64,000 bases of DNA from an uncultured bacterium (GTDB lineage: Bacteria; Vulcanimicrobiota; CADAWZ01): positions 62,001 to 126,000 of the forward strand of contig CADASF010000001.1 of assembly GCA_902790465.1 (NCBI GenBank), in the 5' to 3' direction. Position 1 is the stretch's first letter; every line of letters begins with the position of its first letter. Of the stretch, positions 15,326 through 24,640 are shown piece by piece. Below the pieces are notes generated by a model. The model worked only from the letters and a program-made list of their open reading frames with translations, was not told where the DNA came from and searched no databases. The position numbers and the translations under genes were made by a program.

Positions 15326-15964
15326 TTATATTTTGTTTTCTTTTATAATAATTTTAACAGCAATAAAACATAAAAAATTATTTAAAAAATGTGCCACAAT
15401 AGAAATTCCTAAATTGCCAGTAATCTTATAAACATAAGCAAAACAAAAGCCAATAATAGCAATCCAAATTCCTGAAAAAATTAATCTTTTATCTCCCAAA
15501 TGAAGAAGACCAAAAACAATAGAAGAAATTATCAGCCCCCAAGCAACCGACATAACACCTCTAAATAAAGCTTCTTCGCAAAAACCTGAAAGTATTGATA
15601 GAATTATGCACTGCAAAATATTAAATTTTCCAAATATAGGAATGTATATCTTTTTTATTATCCAGTCATAATTCATAAATTTTAGTTGCTTCCGAAACAT
15701 GTAAAAAATAGCATTAAAAACAAAAAGTCCTGTAACAATATATATACTATTTATAATTGAAATGTCCCAAAATATAGTATTCCACCAAAAAATTTTACCA
15801 AAATATCCCCATATAATGGCAATAACTAAGGCAATCAACTGTGTTATACATATATTGAAAAACATTTTATCTTTGTCAATTTGAGAAAATTCCTCTTCCT
15901 GTTCATCATCTTCTTGTTCTTCATCATATTCATAAATATTTTCAAGTTCTTTATCTTCTGACAT
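15326..15964 (-). CDS. CPBP-family intramembrane metalloprotease
   Basis: The 212-residue protein has an acidic N-terminal tail (about 30 residues of Glu/Asp) and then several hydrophobic helices. The catalytic motifs of the CPBP/Abi (CAAX protease-like) family are in order: 'FCEEALFRG' (EExxxR), 'FGLLHLG' (FxxxH) and 'VAHFLNN' (HxxxN). These form the glutamate/histidine site of the Rce1-like fold in the membrane. Bacterial members serve in bacteriocin self-immunity or unknown processing; the neighbours give no clue to the substrate. The ribosome site is weak. Confidence 0.88.
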   Translation of the reverse strand: MSEDKELENIYEYDEEQEDDEQEEEFSQIDKDKMFFNICITQLIALVIAIIWGYFGKIFWWNTIFWDISIINSIYIVTGLFVFNAIFYMFRKQLKFMNYDWIIKKIYIPIFGKFNILQCIILSILSGFCEEALFRGVMSVAWGLIISSIVFGLLHLGDKRLIFSGIWIAIIGFCFAYVYKITGNLGISIVAHFLNNFLCFIAVKIIIKENKI

Positions 15965-16114
15965 ATCTAAATCATCTTTTCAAAACAAAATTTAAAAAAA
16001 TTTTATACAAAGTTAAATAAAATCCTCTAAAATTGCGACTTAAAAAGAATAAAAGGAAAGAAATAAATAATATAGAATTAATTTTTTTAAAATTTTATAA
16101 AAAGGAGGCTCAAT

Positions 16115-16603
16115 TTGTTAAAAAATACAATTAAAATATTGACATTATTCTTATTTGTCATAAGTACATTCTCTATAGCAAACGCAGCAACGCAAGTTCC
16201 AATGGGAAACGGATATAAGATACAACTTCCAGATGGATATGAAAAAGACAAAGCTCTTTCTTATGATGGTACAGATGTATTTTCAAATAAAAAATGTAAT
16301 ATAAGTTTTAATAGTCGCAGAATGGGAAAATATGACCAAAAAGATATAAAACTTCAGGCTTCTAATGTAGAAAAACAATTAAAAATGAGTACATTTAAAA
16401 TCATAAGTAATACAATAAAAAATGTAAACAATGTTCCTATGTTTTGTATCAAATATTCTATGCCATATTCAAAAGCAATATGGTATCAATATGGAATAAT
16501 GGCAGATGATGTAATGTTTACGATAACTGGAACAACAACTGCAGAAAATGACAAAAAATCAGAACAAGAATTTAACAAAATAGTAAACAGTTTTTCTAAA
16601 TAA
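16115..16603 (+). CDS. Small secreted protein, unknown function
   Basis: The product has 162 residues, with a signal peptide ending 'FSIANA' and a mature part of about 135 residues that looks globular. It starts 'QVPMGNGYKIQLPDGYEKD' and ends in a helix. No family is recognised with confidence; the fold-like pattern (short strands, a conserved 'PDGYE', a C-terminal helix) resembles small lipoprotein-like or PsbP-type domains. The start is TTG, supported by AAAGGAGG six bases upstream. It ends four bases before the ACS-like gene, suggesting co-transcription. Confidence 0.75.
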   Translation: MLKNTIKILTLFLFVISTFSIANAATQVPMGNGYKIQLPDGYEKDKALSYDGTDVFSNKKCNISFNSRRMGKYDQKDIKLQASNVEKQLKMSTFKIISNTIKNVNNVPMFCIKYSMPYSKAIWYQYGIMADDVMFTITGTTTAENDKKSEQEFNKIVNSFSK

Positions 16604-16607
16604 TTTT

Positions 16608-17555
16608 ATGGAAACAAAACATAAAGGGATTGGAGAACAATTTTCCGATCCCATTTTTTTTATAGATGTAAAAATAAATAACTTAAAAGATATTATCCAA
16701 AATAGAAATATTACAAATGACAAAAAATATTTTGGGGTAATATTTTATATTTCATCCCCTAAAATAAAACAAATACATTCAAATATACTAAAAAAGAAAA
16801 TTTATTCTATTTTTTCCAAAAAGGCAAAAATTTATAATGATATTTTAGGAATAGACAGAATAAAAAAAGATGATTTTATAAATCAAAAAATAAAAGAGAC
16901 TGAAGATGAAATCAAAAATTTTTGTAGAGGTCTTGAAATCAATATCAAATCAAAAATATCTTACTCAAATGCAGATTTTATAAACAGTCAACAAAATATA
17001 TATAATGTTCAAGAAAAAATAGAAGAAAACATTTGTTATACTTGTGTAATGTGTCAAGCTCTATCTATAAACCATGTCTGTATAATAATGCATGATCGAG
17101 ACGGACAATGTGGATGTATGAACTATAATGATGCAAAATTGATGTATGAATTAATTCCTTTTGGACCATGTCAAAAAATACAACTTGAAAAGCCAATAGA
17201 TTCAAATAAAGGGGAATGGCAAGAAATAAATGAAGCTGTCAAAAAATTAACTTATGGACATACAAAAAAAATATATCTGCGTTCAACTCTTGAATATCCA
17301 GCTCCTTGTTCTCCCCTATCTCAAACTATATCAATATACGGAGGAGAAGGAGAACATATCTATATTTTGGACAGACAAAATAAGAATTTTAATCCTGTTG
17401 GAATTTCTTTTGATGAGGCATTAAAAATGACTGCAGGAGGCGTCCAATTTGAGGGAATAACAGCACAAGCAAGAAATACAATATTTGAAAAAACATTTCT
17501 ACTCGAAAATGGTGGACTAAAAAATAGCATATATTGTGGTATAAAAAAAGGTTAA
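16608..17555 (+). CDS. Stand-alone acetyl-CoA synthase A-cluster-like domain
   Basis: The 315-residue protein aligns with the C-terminal A-cluster domain of acetyl-CoA synthase (AcsB/CdhC). Four cysteines fall at the exact spacing of the cluster ligands: C146, C149, C158 and C168 match C506, C509, C518 and C528 of the Moorella enzyme. The downstream 'GPCQ', 'NPVGISFD', 'GGVQFEG' and 'ENGGLK' blocks keep the family order. The Cys-Gly-Cys that holds the distal nickel is replaced by S235-P236-L237. The CODH-binding and corrinoid-related N-terminal domains are absent. It probably binds an Fe-S cluster but is not expected to be a working ACS. No CODH genes lie nearby. The Shine-Dalgarno is poor; translation may be coupled to the upstream gene. 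Confidence 0.8.
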   Translation: METKHKGIGEQFSDPIFFIDVKINNLKDIIQNRNITNDKKYFGVIFYISSPKIKQIHSNILKKKIYSIFSKKAKIYNDILGIDRIKKDDFINQKIKETEDEIKNFCRGLEINIKSKISYSNADFINSQQNIYNVQEKIEENICYTCVMCQALSINHVCIIMHDRDGQCGCMNYNDAKLMYELIPFGPCQKIQLEKPIDSNKGEWQEINEAVKKLTYGHTKKIYLRSTLEYPAPCSPLSQTISIYGGEGEHIYILDRQNKNFNPVGISFDEALKMTAGGVQFEGITAQARNTIFEKTFLLENGGLKNSIYCGIKKG

Positions 17556-17582
17556 AAAGAAATTTTCTTTTTAACCTTTCGC
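17546..17582. terminator. Terminator overlapping the ACS-like stop codon
   Basis: GGTTAAAAAGAAA/TTTCTTTTTAACC (17550-17576) forms a 13-base-pair stem with flanking A- and T-runs; the TAA stop at 17553-17555 lies inside the left arm. Confidence 0.75.
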
Positions 17583-17600
17583 ATTTTTTCTAAAACAAAA

Positions 17601-18209
17601 CTAAATTCCAAAAGATTTTAAAAGATCTGCTGCTTCCTTAAAATCAGGATCGAGTTTAAGGGCATTTTGGAAACATATAGTTGCATTAGGAAAATCACCA
17701 GAAAAATAAAAACTAAGTCCCAAATTAAAATGCAAATCAGGGTTTTTAGGCTGAATCTTTAGTAAGTCATTAAAAAGGTCTCTTGCCTGAGACATACCAT
17801 TGGGAGTTCTTGTTTTGGCGAGTGATACTGCTGTAGCAAAATTCTCACCAAAATTTTTCATTTTCTTCAAATCTTTTTCTGTTGGTTTTTTAGCAAATAA
17901 TTTAGCAAAAAAGCCTTTTGGTTCCTGAATTCCAGATCTATCTTTTTTATAATTTTTGAACTGGAACATCTTTTTACTGTCATATAGATCTCTTGAATTT
18001 TTCTCTTTTAACTGGTTAAAAGCAGCTACAATTTCTTTCATCTTTTCTGCACCGAGTTCTTTATCCTCACAAAGATCAGGGTGGTATTTCTTAGACAACT
18101 GTCTATAACTCTTATGAATTTCATCAAATGTAGCAATAGGTGTAACTTCAAGAATCCTATATAGATTGGTTTCTATAGATGTTTCATCTTTTTTTACATT
18201 GTCTGCCAT
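17601..18209 (-). CDS. J-domain protein with C-terminal TPRs
   Basis: The 202-residue protein starts with a DnaJ domain containing the Hsp70-stimulating HPD tripeptide in 'SKKYHPDLCED'. It ends with TPR-like repeats ('NPDLHFNLGLSFYFSGD'). The Gly/Phe and zinc-finger regions of DnaJ are missing, so it is a class C J-protein that recruits DnaK to a specific partner. The start at 18209 is preferred over an in-frame ATG 21 bases upstream because GGGGAG lies between them at the right spacing. Confidence 0.88.
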   Translation of the reverse strand: MADNVKKDETSIETNLYRILEVTPIATFDEIHKSYRQLSKKYHPDLCEDKELGAEKMKEIVAAFNQLKEKNSRDLYDSKKMFQFKNYKKDRSGIQEPKGFFAKLFAKKPTEKDLKKMKNFGENFATAVSLAKTRTPNGMSQARDLFNDLLKIQPKNPDLHFNLGLSFYFSGDFPNATICFQNALKLDPDFKEAADLLKSFGI

Positions 18210-18349
18210 AAAATTTCTCCCCTTATACAATATGTATAAGCAAAATCATTATTTTTAATTATTGTCAATTATTATTTTATATATTTATTTTTATATAAAT
18301 TATCAAAATCCTTTTTAGAAGTTTTTTTACTTATAAAAATATACCATAA

Positions 18350-18390
18350 AAAAATTAGGTGTAGGAAAAATTCCTACACCTAATTTTTAT
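18350..18390 (-). terminator. Terminator of the 18402 gene
   Basis: On the - strand an ATTAGGTGTAGGA/TCCTACACCTAAT stem is followed by a T-run. Confidence 0.85.
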
Positions 18391-18401
18391 TTAGACAAGT
18401 T

Positions 18402-18926
18402 TTATTTTCCAAATATAGCTGGAGAAAAAACAAACATTATTAGAGATTTGCCGTACATATCATAATGAAATGAAATACCTTTTTTGGGATATATAGCCAA
18501 TTTATCTGAATCTGGATAAACATCTTTAGATGTAACTGGAATAACTTTTTCTGGAAGTCCAAGCATACCTTCTATCTGTTTTTTATCCATACCAACATAA
18601 ATCCCCTTAGCTGTACGGCAATCAAGTTTTCCTATTTTATCTCTCATAACACCAATATAGTGCATTTCACCAGTATATCCCTGATATTGAATTATGAGTC
18701 CATGAGAATTATATTTTGCAATAACATCTCCATTCTGAAGTTCTTTTCTAAAATCAGGATTCCCAAAAGTTTTTTGATATTTAAAAAAAGAATCTCCAAT
18801 AGTCAAAGGACCGACAGATTTAGCAGGAACAACTTTTACATATTTTTGTTCCTCAGAAAAAACAGCAATCGACATAAAAAATACAAAAATAAAAACAAAA
18901 GATAAAATTTTAACAATTTTATTCAT
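18402..18926 (-). CDS. Secreted protein with two 'GxPxxVxxxLGxP'-like repeats
   Basis: The product is about 174 residues with a signal peptide (MNKIVKILSFVFIFVFFMSIAVFS). The mature part carries two related segments, 'VGPLTIGDSFFKYQKTFGNPD' shortened, and 'AKGIYVGMDKKQIEGMLGLP'. This pattern is seen in SmpA/BamE-like and other small envelope proteins in which 'G(M)...V...LG.P' repeats form a beta-rich fold. I cannot assign a function. The ATG at 18926 is chosen because AGGTGG lies seven bases upstream; a GTG four codons earlier sits inside that site. Confidence 0.7.
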   Translation of the reverse strand: MNKIVKILSFVFIFVFFMSIAVFSEEQKYVKVVPAKSVGPLTIGDSFFKYQKTFGNPDFRKELQNGDVIAKYNSHGLIIQYQGYTGEMHYIGVMRDKIGKLDCRTAKGIYVGMDKKQIEGMLGLPEKVIPVTSKDVYPDSDKLAIYPKKGISFHYDMYGKSLIMFVFSPAIFGK

Positions 18927-18959
18927 ATTTTTTACCACCTAAAAAAATATTTTTTTTAA

Positions 18960-19020
18960 ATTTGAGCCTGAGAATCTTTTCTGTAAATCTGATTTACAGA
19001 AAAATTTCACAGGCTCATCA
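18960..19020 (-). terminator. Nested-hairpin terminator of the 19101 gene
   Basis: An outer TGAGCCTG/CAGGCTCA stem encloses an inner TTTTCTGTAAAT/ATTTACAGAAAA stem. On the - strand it is followed by an AT-rich stretch with T-runs. It lies about 80 bases past the stop codon. Confidence 0.65.
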
Positions 19021-19100
19021 TTAATTTTTAATCTATGAAATCGTCTATATTTTTACTGTCGATAAAATTGTCTTCATTATTGCAATTTTCATCTAAATAT

Positions 19101-22100
19101 TTAATCGTCGTTATCATCATCCATGAAACTTGAGAATATATCTTTTATGGAATTTTCCTCGACATCTTCTCCAGTTTCATCTTCACTTGGAATTTCTTCT
19201 GATTCATCAAACTCACTTGGAATTCCCTCAAATGCCTCATCAGAAATAGAGCCATCATCTACATACAAACTCTCTTCTTCCAATTCCTGAGGAATATCTT
19301 CGCTAATTTCTGCTTCTTCTTTATAAGAAGGTTCTTCAGAGATATTCTCTTGTTGCTTCATTTGCTTTTCTATTTCAGTTCTCGGCAATATGACAGTTTC
19401 TTTTGTTGTTCTTGCTGGAGGTTCTTCAACAACGATATCCTCAATAGGTTGTTCTTCTTCAACATGCTGTTCTTCAATAGCTTCTTCTATATCATCTTCA
19501 ATAGGTTGTTCTTCCTCAATTGGTTCTTCGACAGATTCTTCTATGACATCTTCAGAAATTTCATCTTTTATTTTATCTTCTTCATCAATGCCATCAAATG
19601 TTTCACCTACAAAATTTTGAACCTTTTCCTTTATTTCAGCATTTACCTCTTCTTCAGTTGGTTCAGAGAAATCGTCCAAAACATTTGATTCATTTTCTCC
19701 ATAAATTCCCTCTGTCAAATTATGTGTTGGAGGAAATTCACCTTGGCTACCACTTTCAAGTTTCTTTGAAAGATTTACAGTCATATCTTCAACAGGTTCT
19801 GTATCTTTTAACAAGTTGACTGGAACTGGATCAAGTCCTTCTTCCTGTGAAAATACATCACTTATATCGGTTTTTGCCAAATCTTCCTTTAGAGATTCAC
19901 TGAATTTTCTCATTGATTCGCCATTTTCATCAATAGCTTCATCGAGATTTAAGTTAAACTTATTCTTAATCTCAACGACATTCTGATTAAATATCATCTC
20001 AAATGAGTTACGAAGTTCAACACAGAATTCATCAATTTTCTGTCTTGCCACATCAGCAATACTGCCATAATCCATGACAATTTTGTTTACTGAATCATCA
20101 GAAACTTCACTTGTTCTTGCAAGACCTTTATCGAGAATCTCCTTAGCTCTATCATTTGCATTTTGAAGAATTTTCTTTCTCTCTTCATTTGCAAGTTCTA
20201 TTATATGTTTTCCTTCATCTTCAGCTTTTTGACGTATATCAGCAATCATTTTGCATGAGTCATCAATAGCTGTCTGATATATAATACTATATTTTTCGTC
20301 TGCATCTTTACTTAGTTTTTCTATTTTAGCAGATATCATTTCAGCTCTTGAAATAACTTCATCTCTTCTTTTTTCAGCAACTCTGATTATTTTTTCTGCA
20401 TCATCAAGTGATTTCAAACGCAATGTTTTTCTCTCTTTGTTTAATTTCAACAAAAGTTCCTCATAGCGTTCTTCAATCTCTATTCTTTTTCTAAGAATTT
20501 GAGCTGATATCTGACCTTCTTTTCTTGCTTCTTCAGCATCTTCTTCAGCTTGCTGTCTTATTGCTTCAGCCTCTTCTTCTGCTTTCTCAATCTTTTCAGC
20601 TGCTTCTGCTTCTGCTTTTTCCTTAATTTCGGTCTTCATAGCCTCAACTTCGGCAATCATCTGCTCTTTTTCAGCAAGCATCTGTTCTCTTTCTTGAGCC
20701 AACTCAGCTCTCAATTTTTGTTCTAATTCTTCATACTCTTTTTTAGCTGTCTCTTTTATGACTTCAGCTTCAGCATAAGCATCTTCAGTTATCTTATCAG
20801 CTTTTGAAATAGCTTCATCGATAATGCCTTGAGATTCTTCCTGTATCTTTGCTCTTATCTCTGCTTCTTTTTCTTCTTGCAATTTTGCCTCATTAGCCAT
20901 AGCTGTTGTAAAATCCAAAGCAGGATCTACAGATGCAGGATTTAGTTGTTCTACATTTTCATTTGAAGAAAATTCCAGTGCAGATGCTTCCTCTTTTAAT
21001 GGAGCTGTAAAAAGCTCTTCTTGTTCAACTTCCTCTTGATTTCCAAAAATTTCATCTGCTTGTTGGTTATAATCTGTAACAGGCTGATAATCAGTTGTTG
21101 TAAATCCTTCTGAGGCTAAAGAAGATTCTTCTTGTGGTTGCTCAACATTTTCAGAAACTTCCTCTACAACTTCATTAGACTGTACAACTTGTTCTTCTGT
21201 TGAACTAACTTCTGGTTCAGTTACAACTTCTTGAACTTCTTCAACCTTTGGTTGTTCTTCAACTTTTGGTTCAATATTTCTTGGAGTTTTATGCAAAAGA
21301 CCTTTTCTTGCCTTAGGCTTAGGAGGTTCTACTGGTTTGACATCCTCAACAACTTCTTCTTTTACAGGCTCTTCTGGCTGTTCTATTGACTGAATTTTAA
21401 AAAGTCCATCAAGGGCTTCCTGAGCAAAATCAGTTCCAGGCATAGCTGTTACAACTTTTTTAAATAGTTCTGCAGCATTGTCATTTTCGCCAACAGAAGC
21501 AAGTTTTTTTGCTTCAAGAAGAATACCAGGAACAAAATTAGGTGCTTCTTCTCTTAGTTCTGTCAACAAATTTTCTTCAAGATCAAATGAATTATCAAAC
21601 TGAAATTTATATAATTCATACTTAAAACAATAGTGTTCTCTGTGTTTTAAAGATTTTTTCAAAACATCTATCACAGATGCAGTAACGCCTCTATCTATAT
21701 ATGATTTTGCAAGATAAAAACCTGACCAAGCAAAAGAAGGATTTACCTTTAGACAATATTTAAAGAGTTTTTCTGCCTCTTTATGTTTGCCTTCATCTAA
21801 TTTAACTCTTGCATCTTTATATGATGAATACCAATTCTGAAAATTTTTCAATTTTACATAGATTTGTGGAGCAAGTCTATTTGAATGAGGAGTATCTGGG
21901 AACAATCCAATGTAATCCTTATAATAAATAAGAGATTTTGTTTTTTCTCCCAAATTTTGATATATCTTTCCAAGATTCAAATAAACTTTAGCAGCTTCAT
22001 TAGCATCATCTTTCAACTTATAGTCAATATTCAAAGCCTGAAGATAAGATTCTGCTGCCTCAGCATACTGTTCTTTCTTTTGATAGAAAGAACCTAAAAG

Positions 22101-22241
22101 AATATGTGGCTTAAAATTGTAAGGATCAACAGCTACAGCCTCATTTAAATATTTTAAATATTCATCTGGGTTTGTAGAAGAATCTATACGCAAAGCATTT
22201 TCAATCAATTCATCTGATTTATTATTTACACTTGCAGTCAT
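19101..22241 (-). CDS. Large TPR, coiled-coil and acidic-tail protein
   Basis: The 1046-residue protein has TPR repeats in about the first 280 residues, then a Pro/Glu/Val-rich linker. A long Glu/Lys/Ala coiled coil spans about 445-720 ('EEAEAIRQQAEEDAEEARKE'). The C-terminal 270 residues are strongly acidic and low-complexity, ending 'FMDDDNDD'. No signal peptide or membrane helix is visible, so it is probably a cytosolic scaffold. Overall layout recalls bacterial cytoskeletal or polar-organising proteins but no family is recognised. It has a good ribosome site (AAGGACGG). Confidence 0.8.
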   Translation of the reverse strand: MTASVNNKSDELIENALRIDSSTNPDEYLKYLNEAVAVDPYNFKPHILLGSFYQKKEQYAEAAESYLQALNIDYKLKDDANEAAKVYLNLGKIYQNLGEKTKSLIYYKDYIGLFPDTPHSNRLAPQIYVKLKNFQNWYSSYKDARVKLDEGKHKEAEKLFKYCLKVNPSFAWSGFYLAKSYIDRGVTASVIDVLKKSLKHREHYCFKYELYKFQFDNSFDLEENLLTELREEAPNFVPGILLEAKKLASVGENDNAAELFKKVVTAMPGTDFAQEALDGLFKIQSIEQPEEPVKEEVVEDVKPVEPPKPKARKGLLHKTPRNIEPKVEEQPKVEEVQEVVTEPEVSSTEEQVVQSNEVVEEVSENVEQPQEESSLASEGFTTTDYQPVTDYNQQADEIFGNQEEVEQEELFTAPLKEEASALEFSSNENVEQLNPASVDPALDFTTAMANEAKLQEEKEAEIRAKIQEESQGIIDEAISKADKITEDAYAEAEVIKETAKKEYEELEQKLRAELAQEREQMLAEKEQMIAEVEAMKTEIKEKAEAEAAEKIEKAEEEAEAIRQQAEEDAEEARKEGQISAQILRKRIEIEERYEELLLKLNKERKTLRLKSLDDAEKIIRVAEKRRDEVISRAEMISAKIEKLSKDADEKYSIIYQTAIDDSCKMIADIRQKAEDEGKHIIELANEERKKILQNANDRAKEILDKGLARTSEVSDDSVNKIVMDYGSIADVARQKIDEFCVELRNSFEMIFNQNVVEIKNKFNLNLDEAIDENGESMRKFSESLKEDLAKTDISDVFSQEEGLDPVPVNLLKDTEPVEDMTVNLSKKLESGSQGEFPPTHNLTEGIYGENESNVLDDFSEPTEEEVNAEIKEKVQNFVGETFDGIDEEDKIKDEISEDVIEESVEEPIEEEQPIEDDIEEAIEEQHVEEEQPIEDIVVEEPPARTTKETVILPRTEIEKQMKQQENISEEPSYKEEAEISEDIPQELEEESLYVDDGSISDEAFEGIPSEFDESEEIPSEDETGEDVEENSIKDIFSSFMDDDNDD

Positions 22242-22431
22242 TATATATCCGTCCTTAAAAAAATATCTTTAAAACGATTATGGCATAATATAAATAGGAA
22301 ATTCTACTAAAAAAAATCTTTCCCTTTAAAATTCAAGTTAATAAACAGGATTTTAGAAAAAAGAAAAGAAAGAACAAAGGAACATTTAAAAATAAGAATA
22401 TTATACAGAATAATAAGGAAAATTTTTTTTT

Positions 22432-24285
22432 ATGAGCAAAAATGAACAAAAAACTAATGAAGAAAATAATGCATCTATTTTGCAATCATATATAGATACT
22501 AAACAGGCTCATGATCTTTTGTTTCAATGGATAGAAAAACAAAATTCTGAAACTTATGTAAGAGACCATTTTTTTCTAAACAAAATGATCAAAAACTACT
22601 ATGGTTGTATTGGATTTTGGTTTAAGACAAAGGCAATAAATCCACAAGAAAAACCCATGGATATAATAATTACAGTTCCAGGAAGTAATAAAGTTCCTGA
22701 TGCTGTAATAGAATTATCTAAAAACGATAATTTCCGCAAATTTGAACAAGAACAAAAAAATTATACACCAATAATAATAAGTGAAGAAGAAGCAGAACCA
22801 AGAGCTTATGAATTATTGAAAAAGCAATATCCAAATCTTTTTGATGAATTTGGAAAATTGACAGAAGAAACAGAGCTTTTAGGTACTTTTTTAGTTGCTA
22901 TTCCTATATGGGAAGGCACATATAACAGCAAGTATGGCAGAGAGCATAAATTTTATATAGATGCTCAAACTGGAGAAGTAACAGGTGATTTATACAATGA
23001 TAAATCAAAAGCAAATAAAAAACCAACCAAACGACTTACTGCAAAAGATTTGGAAAAATTAAATACAAATAGCGATAAAACAGATATAACAGCAAAGACA
23101 GAAAAAGAAAAAACAAACAACAACGAATCTAAAAAAGAAGAAAAAATAAAATCGCAAAAATCTAAAAAATCAAATGAAAATGAAAATAAAGATGATATAG
23201 AAGACAATAAAGAGATAGAAGAAGATGATAGAAAAAGATATATTGTCATTGCTCTTATTGTCTTAGCAATAGCAATATTGTTATTTATATTTTCTCAAAT
23301 ACTAAAACCAAATCATGATCCAAATAAACCGAATCCACAAAATACATCTATCACAGCACAACAAAAACCAAAATATACTCCACCTCCAAAAGATAAAGTA
23401 GAAAAAGCAAAAATAGAAAGAGAAACACCTGAAAAATTTGTAGATTCAATAATCAAAAAATTGATTACACAAAAATATAATGAAATAAGCGAATTGATGT
23501 CTAAAAATCCTGATGAAGCTATTCAAATAGAAGAAGGATATACAAACATAACATCAATGTTTAGAGATGTAGGACAATTAGAAGACTATTATTCTAAAAC
23601 AACATCTATATTTCCAGAAAAAACTACTAAAATTTTTGGAAAAACAGAAGAAAAGAAAGATGTAGTTGAAAATAATTTACCTGATGGTTCTGCGATTCCA
23701 AGTGTAATAAAAGAACAAGCTAAAGAAGAAAATAATTTAGTTTCAGTTTCTACATCATATATAGAGACATACAAAGAATCAAACTCTGATGATAATTCAG
23801 CAGAAAAGAAAGACAGAACTGTTCTAATTTTCACACTTTCAATAGAAGACAACAAAACAAAAATAAAAAGTGTTCACAGAAAATATGAAACAGTTGATGA
23901 TTCTGCAATATCTCAAATAATAGAAAAAGAATCAAATTCTTATTCTGAAATTTCACAAAAACAACCAGAAGAAAAGAAAGAAGAGCAGAAACAAAAAGAA
24001 GAAAATAACAATTCAAATGAAAATATCCAACAACAACAGCCTGAAAAAAAGGTTGAGATTCCAGTTTCTCAAAAACCACATATAAATTTAATTCCTAAGG
24101 GAAGTATTTATGTGGAAGATGAACCAACAAAACATGAAGAAAAAAATATCAAAAAAGAATCTATACAACAAGTTGAAACAGAACCTGCAATAAACCAAAC
24201 AAATTCGGCAACTACACCAAATAATACAACCTCATCTTCTTCGGAAGGTTCTGACTTTGGTTCAGCTGGTGGTTCTGTTCAATAA
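22432..24285 (+). CDS. Single-pass membrane protein, unknown function
   Basis: The 617-residue protein has a cytosolic N-terminal domain (about 1-190; 'HDLLFQWIEKQNSETYVRDH', 'FYIDAQTGEVTGDL') that looks globular. It is followed by a Lys/Glu/Asn-rich linker, one membrane helix at about 270-291 ('IVIALIVLAIAILLFIF'), an extracytoplasmic helical domain (about 325-510), and a Gln/Glu-rich then Ser-rich tail. The first part after the membrane helix ('TPEKFVDSIIKKLITQKYNEI') has the look of NTF2/DUF4878-type domains. No enzyme motif is seen. It lies 18 bases before the FmdB gene and may be co-transcribed. Confidence 0.75.
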   Translation: MSKNEQKTNEENNASILQSYIDTKQAHDLLFQWIEKQNSETYVRDHFFLNKMIKNYYGCIGFWFKTKAINPQEKPMDIIITVPGSNKVPDAVIELSKNDNFRKFEQEQKNYTPIIISEEEAEPRAYELLKKQYPNLFDEFGKLTEETELLGTFLVAIPIWEGTYNSKYGREHKFYIDAQTGEVTGDLYNDKSKANKKPTKRLTAKDLEKLNTNSDKTDITAKTEKEKTNNNESKKEEKIKSQKSKKSNENENKDDIEDNKEIEEDDRKRYIVIALIVLAIAILLFIFSQILKPNHDPNKPNPQNTSITAQQKPKYTPPPKDKVEKAKIERETPEKFVDSIIKKLITQKYNEISELMSKNPDEAIQIEEGYTNITSMFRDVGQLEDYYSKTTSIFPEKTTKIFGKTEEKKDVVENNLPDGSAIPSVIKEQAKEENNLVSVSTSYIETYKESNSDDNSAEKKDRTVLIFTLSIEDNKTKIKSVHRKYETVDDSAISQIIEKESNSYSEISQKQPEEKKEEQKQKEENNNSNENIQQQQPEKKVEIPVSQKPHINLIPKGSIYVEDEPTKHEEKNIKKESIQQVETEPAINQTNSATTPNNTTSSSSEGSDFGSAGGSVQ

Positions 24286-24303
24286 GAAGGAAGTGTTTAA
24301 AAT

Positions 24304-24591
24304 ATGCCTACATACTGTTACAGAGCAACTGAAAATTCAAAAGGTTGCGAATATTGCAAAGATACATTTGAAATCAAACAACACATGGATGACGAAACAT
24401 TGAAAACATGTCCAAAATGTGGAGGAGAAATAGAGAGAATAATAGCTCCCTATGGCGTCTATTTTTATACAGACAGGCAAAAACAGCTTTTAAGCGATAA
24501 AAATTTAAGCAGAATGGGATTTACAAAACTTGTAAGAGAAGAAAAGGGTGTATATAGAAGAACAACAACAGACCCAGATAAAGCCTGGTAA
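24304..24591 (+). CDS. FmdB-family zinc-ribbon protein
   Basis: The 95-residue product opens MPTYCYRA, with a FmdB-type zinc ribbon: C15-x2-C18, the 'FEIKQHM.D..L' signature, then CPKC. The C-terminal part is charged. FmdB proteins are putative regulators first noted beside formamidase genes; their general function is not settled. A good ribosome site (AAGGAAG) lies upstream and a bidirectional terminator follows. Confidence 0.88.
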   Translation: MPTYCYRATENSKGCEYCKDTFEIKQHMDDETLKTCPKCGGEIERIIAPYGVYFYTDRQKQLLSDKNLSRMGFTKLVREEKGVYRRTTTDPDKAW

Positions 24592-24599
24592 GTGAAATA

Positions 24600-24640
24600 A
24601 AAAACATCTCGTGTTTTGAAACACGAGATGTTTTTTATTT
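24600..24640. terminator. Bidirectional terminator
   Basis: AACATCTCGTGTTT/AAACACGAGATGTT with flanking A- and T-runs ends the FmdB gene and the convergent YigZ gene. Confidence 0.88.

Noticed and set aside
18960-19020. Nested hairpin as a riboswitch
   Set aside because: It lies downstream of a gene stop, not in a leader, and fits a terminator or 3' stabiliser better.
19022-19100. Acidic open stretch in another frame just after the 19101 gene
   Set aside because: About 25 codons look like the gene's acidic tail, but such runs are common in AT-rich acidic contexts, and nothing supports its translation.
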